From Rhizobiaceae bacterium (GTDB lineage: Bacteria; Pseudomonadota; Alphaproteobacteria; Rhizobiales; Rhizobiaceae): DNA of 12,110 bases. The position numbers and the translations under genes are program-made. The first letter of the stretch is position 1. Each line of letters begins with the position of its first letter. A model generated the notes under the pieces. It was not told the origin of the DNA and searched no databases. It saw only the letters and a list, made by a program, of their open reading frames with translations. The stretch is from assembly GCA_004299545.1 (NCBI GenBank), contig SCRB01000403.1:1-12110 (forward strand), written 5' to 3'. This document shows positions 7,210-12,110 of the stretch, piece by piece.

Positions 7210-7560
7210 GGCTATGGTGGCTGGTACGAGCGGGCTCGATCCGGCGGCCGCTTTGGCGCAAGCGATTTCGCCCATCAGGTCGGATTCCTGAACGTCAGCT
7301 TATTGATCCAATATCTCCGGAACCGGACTGTCTGGAATCGGCCCCAAATTGGCCACTGCGCACGCATTTATTCAAGCTGCGATGCACGAGAACGCGGACA
7401 CAGCCGAGCGTGAACGACACCGGTAGTTCCAGGTCAAATCGACCACTAGGAATCCGACCGCTTCGATGGGCACGGATACGGAGATGCTTGCAGTCGTGTG
7501 CATCGAGGTCGACGCGGTCAAATGGCCGTGTCTCGCGAGCGTTCATCCGACACTACGCTC
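7210..7560. other. 351-base stretch without a convincing gene, likely island boundary
   Basis: This lies between the convergent ends of the HEPN-like gene and the GntR regulator. Short open frames exist on both strands but are arginine- and serine-rich, typical of non-coding frames in GC-rich DNA, with no ribosome-binding sites or recognisable domain. At 7218-7245 the minus strand reads like the 3' end of a tRNA: a five-base stem, loop ATCGAGC, a near-complementary stem, seven bases, then GCCA. No matching 5' half follows, so no tRNA is called. No clear terminator hairpin was found for either gene. Confidence 0.4.
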
Positions 7561-8247
7561 TCAAATGACCCTTCGCACGTCCTGCTCGAAGCTGAGGACG
7601 TGATGGAGCGCGATCCGCTCGGCCGTTTCGCCGTCGCCGCGGCAGACCGCCTCGAGCATGAGGGTCTGCTCGTGCAAGACCGCATCGAGGCCCAGCATCA
7701 GTTCCGGAAATCGCCGCGTTGCCACATGGAGGATTCGCAGCGACAGATTGTGATAGTGATCGAGTGTGCCGTACAGATAAGGGTTCTTGGCGGCTCGATA
7801 GATGAAGCGGTGAATACGCCGGTCGAGCGCGAGCAAGGGCTCCCGTTCCGGCGGGGCAGCAAAAGCCGCAAGTTCCTTGATGAGGTCTTGCGCCTCGCGC
7901 CGTTCCGGTTCGCGCAGGCGTTCAGCCGCCAACCGGGTTGCCCACGATTCGATTCTCGCTCGCGCTTCGTAGATCGCCGAGAGATCGCTGATATCAATGT
8001 TGGTGACGAATGTGCCCCGGCGGCCGTTGACATCCACGAACCCGTCGCACTGAAGTTTTAGCAGCGCTTCGCGCACCGGCGTACGGCCTACGTCGAGCCG
8101 GCGCATGAGTTCCGTTTCACGCAGCGGGGTGCCCGGAGCCAACTTTGCTGTGATGATATCCTCCCGCAGTTGCAGATAGGTGCGTTCGGCCAACGTCGAG
8201 CTTGCCTCGACATTAGCGGCATCTTCATTTGGCATTCGCGCATCCAT
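7561..8247 (-). CDS. GntR-family regulator with FCD domain
   Basis: A 228-residue transcription factor. The ATG at 8247 is chosen because it has GGAG about eight bases upstream; longer forms need a TTG start inside the promoter region. Residues about 22-82 are the winged helix-turn-helix (TYLQLREDIITAKLAPGTPL, RETELMRRLDVGRTPVREAL, then GFVDVNGRRGTFV). The rest is a helical FCD ligand-binding domain with the metal-binding pattern D142-x3-H146, H192 and H215/H216. FCD regulators usually sense organic or amino acids and repress a neighbouring catabolic operon. It diverges from the transporter operon and probably controls it through the palindrome at 8326-8348, easing repression when the substrate enters the cell. 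That control is inferred from arrangement. Confidence 0.92.
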   Translation of the reverse strand: MDARMPNEDAANVEASSTLAERTYLQLREDIITAKLAPGTPLRETELMRRLDVGRTPVREALLKLQCDGFVDVNGRRGTFVTNIDISDLSAIYEARARIESWATRLAAERLREPERREAQDLIKELAAFAAPPEREPLLALDRRIHRFIYRAAKNPYLYGTLDHYHNLSLRILHVATRRFPELMLGLDAVLHEQTLMLEAVCRGDGETAERIALHHVLSFEQDVRRVI

Positions 8248-8297
8248 CCACCATCTCCACCGTACCGGGCAACCCGAGTTGACCGCCAAGGAATCGC

Positions 8298-8318
8298 TTG
8301 ACAACGAATTTCTATAAT
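8298..8318 (+). promoter_or_regulatory. Promoter-like elements upstream of the transporter operon
   Basis: A perfect TTGACA (8298-8303) and a perfect TATAAT (8313-8318) are both present, but only 9 bases separate them, so they cannot be one standard sigma-70 promoter. The TTGACA could pair with weaker sequences near 8318-8325. The start site is not resolved by reading. Confidence 0.25.
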
Positions 8319-8325
8319 ATACGGT

Positions 8326-8348
8326 TCAATATATTACACATATATTGA
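8326..8348. promoter_or_regulatory. Perfect 23-bp palindrome, probable GntR operator
   Basis: TCAATATAT, a 5-base centre TACAC, then ATATATTGA: the nine-base arms are exact inverted copies. It lies between the divergent regulator and transporter genes, 10 bases before the GGGAGG ribosome-binding site. AT-rich palindromes near divergent targets are usual for FCD regulators. Binding is inferred, not shown. Confidence 0.6.
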
Positions 8349-8372
8349 TCCGATGACAGGGAGGTTTCGGTG

Positions 8373-9293
8373 ATGGGAAAGGGCATTTTGTCGCTTTCGT
8401 CGTTCAAGGGAGGCGTCGCCGCCTTGCTGGGCGTTGGTGTTGGATTGCTGGCTGCGGCACATGTTGCGCATGCGGAAGATCTCGAAACGCTGAAGCCTGG
8501 CGTCTTGCAGGTCACGATCGAGCCTTACATGCCCTATACGGCGATGAAGGACGGCAAGCTGGTCGGGCTGGACAGCGATATCCTCGCCGGGGTCGCCGAC
8601 AAGCTTGGTCTCAAGATGGACGTCAACGTCACCGATTTCCCCGGCATGCTGGCCTCGGTTCAGTCGCGGCGTACCGACATCACCATCGGCGGTATCGCCT
8701 GGTCCGATGCCCGTCAGAAGGTCGGCCTGTTCACCGACCCGCCTTATTACTCGCCGCCGGCTATGGCTGTGCATGGGTCGGCCGACTATCCAAACGTCAA
8801 GAGCCTGGAGGGCAAGGCGCTCGGCACGGTTACCGGCTATGTATGGGCGAAATCGATTGCGGAAGTGCCGAACGCATCGCCGCACACCTATCCGACGGCC
8901 GACAGCGTCTTCCAGGATCTCTCATCGGGCCGGCTGGATGTCGGCTTCCTTGATCCGTTGCTAATCATCTACCAGCAGAAGGAACGGCCGGACATGAAGT
9001 TCCGGGTCGAATACCTGACCCCTCCGACAGCCGTCGAGATCAAGGCTCACCCCGATTATCAGTATTTCCAGCCCTACATGACCGGCTTCTATCTATCGAA
9101 GGAAGCGCCCAAGCTCGCAAAGGCGGTCTCCGATCAGATCGATGCTATGTATAAGGACGGTTCGTTATCGGCGCTGGTCACCAAATGGGGCGGCGATCCG
9201 AAGCAATTCCTGGTTCCGTCGCCGGAGATGGCGGCCCAGCGCCGTGGCGTAGACCGTCCCGTGGATTGGTCGCCGCCCTCGATCACGCCGTGA
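8373..9293 (+). CDS. ABC transporter periplasmic amino-acid-binding protein (SBP family 3)
   Basis: A 306-residue precursor. The ATG at 8373 follows GGGAGG (8359-8364) by 8 bases; a GTG one codon earlier is also open. A Sec signal peptide is clear: basic start, then GGVAALLGVGVGLLAAAHV and a cleavage site AHA|ED after residue 34. The mature part shows the family 3 fold: LQVTIEPYMPYTAMKDGKLV, GLDSDILAGVADKLGLKMDV, TDITIGGIAWSDAR, GLFTDPPYYSPPAM, LGTVTGYVWAKSI and a C-terminal DAMYKDGSLSALVTKWGGDP. It captures a polar amino acid or similar compound in the periplasm and delivers it to the membrane complex encoded downstream. The exact ligand cannot be read from sequence. It is the first gene of a four-gene operon. 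Confidence 0.93.
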   Translation: MGKGILSLSSFKGGVAALLGVGVGLLAAAHVAHAEDLETLKPGVLQVTIEPYMPYTAMKDGKLVGLDSDILAGVADKLGLKMDVNVTDFPGMLASVQSRRTDITIGGIAWSDARQKVGLFTDPPYYSPPAMAVHGSADYPNVKSLEGKALGTVTGYVWAKSIAEVPNASPHTYPTADSVFQDLSSGRLDVGFLDPLLIIYQQKERPDMKFRVEYLTPPTAVEIKAHPDYQYFQPYMTGFYLSKEAPKLAKAVSDQIDAMYKDGSLSALVTKWGGDPKQFLVPSPEMAAQRRGVDRPVDWSPPSITP

Positions 9294-9308
9294 GCATGGG
9301 GTGCGGCC

Positions 9309-10049
9309 ATGTCTCTTCTCCATACTTTCACCGGGTTCCTCCAGGTTCCCTGGAGCGACTATGCAAGCAATATCGGCTGGGGTCTCTTAAGGACCCTTGC
9401 CTACACCATCGCCAGCTTCGTCGGGGCCGCCGCGCTTGGCCTCGTGCTGGCGCTCATGCGCCTCAATCGCCTGCGGCTGGTGCGGCTGCCGGCCGCTCTC
9501 TACACGGAGATTTTCAAGAACGTCCCGCTGCTCGCGATCATCTTCGTTACCTATTTCGGCCTGCCGTCTGTGGGGGTCAAACTCAGCGTCTTCGTCGCCG
9601 GTGTGCTCAGCCTTATCTTCTTCTATGCGGCCTATCTGTCGGAAATCTTCCGCGCCGCCATCGGTGGCATCCATTCCGGCCAGAACGAGGCGGCGCAGGC
9701 GCTGGGCCTCGGACGCGGCACCACCTTCGGCCATGTCGTCTTGCCGCAGGCTTTGCGGCTTGCGCTGCCGGGAACCAACACCATGTTCGTCGACCTGCTC
9801 AAGTCGACCTCGCTGCTGGTGACGATTTCCGCCGCCGAACTGATGACCCAGGCGCAGCTAATCGCTTCCGAGACGTTCCGGGCGCTGGAAGTCTACCTGG
9901 TGATCGCGGCCATCTATTTCGCCGTCTGCTATCCGGTCTCGCAGTGCCTGCTGTGGCTGGAGCGGACGATCCACGCGGGTGTGCCCTTGTCTATTGGGCG
10001 CCGGCGGCGGCTGAAACTGGCGAAGACGCTGCTCGCAGGAGGAGCTTAG
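9309..10049 (+). CDS. ABC transporter permease, polar amino-acid (HisM/GlnP) type
   Basis: A 246-residue inner-membrane protein with about five hydrophobic segments (near residues 24-50, 72-90, 92-110, 155-180 and 195-217). The cytoplasmic EAA loop that docks on the ATPase is present around 118-150: GGIHSGQNEAAQALGLGRGT then LPQALRLALPGTN. The family is HisMQ-like, importing polar amino acids. The start lies 15 bases after the binding-protein stop with a poor ribosome-binding site, suggesting coupled translation. Only one permease gene exists in the operon, whereas many relatives have two; the channel would then be a homodimer. The basic tail (SIGRRRRLKLAK) follows the last helix. Confidence 0.93.
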   Translation: MSLLHTFTGFLQVPWSDYASNIGWGLLRTLAYTIASFVGAAALGLVLALMRLNRLRLVRLPAALYTEIFKNVPLLAIIFVTYFGLPSVGVKLSVFVAGVLSLIFFYAAYLSEIFRAAIGGIHSGQNEAAQALGLGRGTTFGHVVLPQALRLALPGTNTMFVDLLKSTSLLVTISAAELMTQAQLIASETFRALEVYLVIAAIYFAVCYPVSQCLLWLERTIHAGVPLSIGRRRRLKLAKTLLAGGA

Positions 10050-10053
10050 GCCC

Positions 10054-10854
<801 letters not shown>

Positions 10855-10866
10855 GCGCTGGATCAG

Positions 10867-12063
10867 ATGAGCAGTATCTCCATCGACGTGGCCGTGATCG
10901 GCGGCGGTGTTATCGGCATGGCCATTGCGCTTCGGTTGCGGTCCGACGGACACGAGGTCGTCGTGATCGAGCCGAACGAGCCCGGCAGCGGCGCGTCCTA
11001 CGGCAATGCGGGAACAATCGCGGACTATGCCGTCATCCCGGTGGGGACGCCTTCCGTTCTGCGCAACTTCGTTTCCCTGCTTCTCGACACAAATAGTCCC
11101 CTCTCGATCCGCTCGTCCGCCTTGCCGACCTTGTTTCCCTGGCTGACGCGGTTTGCCTACGAGTCGCTGCCGCACCGCTATCGGCAGAACACCCGCCGGA
11201 TCGCCGAACTCCTCTCCGGTGCTTCGGCGGCCTGGACAGAGTTCGCAGCGGAAATCGGCGCGTCGGACCTGCTCTCGGCGAAGGGTTGCCTCTACCTCTA
11301 CGAAACGCAAAAAGCCTTCAAGGCGGCCGGAGCCGATATCGCGTTACGCTGCGGCTACGGCGTTGCCCAGGAATTGCTTTCGGCCGGCGAAGTGCTCCAA
11401 CTCGAACCCCGGTTGCCGCCTTTCGAAGGTGGGGGGTTGTTCTTTCCAGGCGCGATCAATTTCAGCGACCCGGGCGAAGTGATGCGCCGCTTGTCCGCAG
11501 CGGTCCGCCAGGCGGGCGTCGAATTCATCCCAGCCTCCGCGCAAGAGATCGTGCGCCAGCCGAACGGAATCCGCATCATCGCTGCCCCATTCGAGATTCG
11601 TACGCGCACAGCAGTCATCTCTGCCGGCGCTCACTCGCGAAGGCTTGCCGCCCAGATCGATGACCCGGTCCAACTCGATACGGAACGCGGCTATCACGTC
11701 GAGTTCGACATGGCTGAGCCGCCGATCGAACGACCGGTCTGTCCGACAGCGTACGGCTTCTATTTTTGCCCGATGTGGGGGCGGCTTCGCGTGGCGGGCC
11801 TGGTGGAACTCGGCGGATTGGCCGCGCCCGCCACCCCCCGCCTCGTGGAGAATCTGGCGGAGAATGCTCGCCGGATTTTTCCCGATCTTGGCGAACCGAG
11901 CCGCACATGGTTCGGCTTCCGCCCCTCGATGCCCAATTCGGTCCCCGTAATCCGGCCATCGAAAGGTGGCAGTGATGTCATCCTTGCCTTCGGTCACGGA
12001 CACATCGGCTTGACCCTCGCACCACGCACCGCCCAATTGGTGAGTGCTCTTGTCGCCACCTAG
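10867..12063 (+). CDS. FAD-dependent D-amino-acid dehydrogenase-like oxidoreductase (DAO family)
   Basis: A 398-residue flavoenzyme. The N-terminal dinucleotide-binding fold is IDVAVIGGGVIGMAIALRLR with G12-x-G14-x-x-G17, followed by VVVIEPNEPGSGASYGNAGT (E35 expected to contact the FAD ribose). Other DAO features are RGYHVEF (274-280), GFRPSMPNSVPVIRPS (350-365) and the C-terminal GHGHIGLTLAP (376-386). Length and layout match DadA-type D-amino-acid dehydrogenases, which oxidise an amine to an imine and pass electrons to the respiratory chain. It starts 12 bases after the ATPase stop, so it shares the operon; it probably acts on the imported compound. Relatives act on N-methyl or cyclic amino acids such as sarcosine or hydroxyproline, so the substrate stays open. 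The start has only a weak upstream ribosome-binding site. Confidence 0.9.
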   Translation: MSSISIDVAVIGGGVIGMAIALRLRSDGHEVVVIEPNEPGSGASYGNAGTIADYAVIPVGTPSVLRNFVSLLLDTNSPLSIRSSALPTLFPWLTRFAYESLPHRYRQNTRRIAELLSGASAAWTEFAAEIGASDLLSAKGCLYLYETQKAFKAAGADIALRCGYGVAQELLSAGEVLQLEPRLPPFEGGGLFFPGAINFSDPGEVMRRLSAAVRQAGVEFIPASAQEIVRQPNGIRIIAAPFEIRTRTAVISAGAHSRRLAAQIDDPVQLDTERGYHVEFDMAEPPIERPVCPTAYGFYFCPMWGRLRVAGLVELGGLAAPATPRLVENLAENARRIFPDLGEPSRTWFGFRPSMPNSVPVIRPSKGGSDVILAFGHGHIGLTLAPRTAQLVSALVAT

Positions 12064-12110
12064 TTCTGGATCGGGCTTCTCGTCGATTTTCGTCAGGAAT
12101 AAGTGCGACC

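Noticed and set aside
7218..7310. A complete tRNA gene on the minus strand
   Set aside because: Only a T-arm-like and CCA-like end is seen; no matching 5' acceptor strand, D-arm or proper anticodon arm could be found.
7206..7568. A 120-codon plus-strand open frame between the HEPN-like gene and the regulator
   Set aside because: Its composition is arginine- and serine-rich without recognisable domains, it overlaps both neighbours' ends, and it lacks a ribosome-binding site. It looks like a chance frame in GC-rich DNA.

Overview
The base composition and gene families point to an alphaproteobacterium, most likely in the Rhizobiales. Support comes from the moderately high G+C, the style of the IS3-family element, and the GntR/FCD regulator driving an amino-acid ABC transporter with a DadA-like oxidoreductase. 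This is an inference from gene style; no taxonomic marker gene is present.

Layout. (1) 1-621, minus: the 3' part of a gene running off the left edge. It has lost its 5' end to an insertion sequence and carries a HEPN-like R-x4-H motif. (2) 622-2133: an IS3-family element with imperfect terminal inverted repeats, orfA and orfB on the minus strand, and an A7 frameshift site. No target duplication is visible. (3) 2134-2241, minus: a 36-codon 5' stub of another gene, cut by the other IS end. (4) 2375-3210, minus: an Mrr-like restriction-endonuclease-fold gene split by what looks like one frameshift. (5) 3399-6553, minus: a tightly coupled two-gene operon with an ATGA overlap. It encodes a 564-residue protein resembling the VPA1262 family, with a PLD-like C-terminus, followed by a 487-residue protein I do not recognise. 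(6) 6673-7209, plus: a divergent 178-residue HEPN-like protein. (7) 7210-7560: no convincing gene; a likely island boundary. (8) 7561-8247, minus: a GntR/FCD regulator. It diverges from a plus-strand operon (8373-12063) of periplasmic binding protein, one permease, ATPase and FAD-dependent amino-acid dehydrogenase.

How the genes work together. The right third (7561-12063) is a conventional catabolic unit: the regulator probably binds a perfect 23-bp palindrome between itself and the transporter, and the transporter brings in an amino-acid-like compound that the flavoenzyme oxidises. The middle (2375-7209) looks like a defence island: a nuclease-fold relic, a coupled pair of large proteins and a divergent putative HEPN ribonuclease. 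The most interesting candidate for an undescribed system is 3399-7209. The defence role is inferred from domain types and clustering and is not demonstrated by the sequence.
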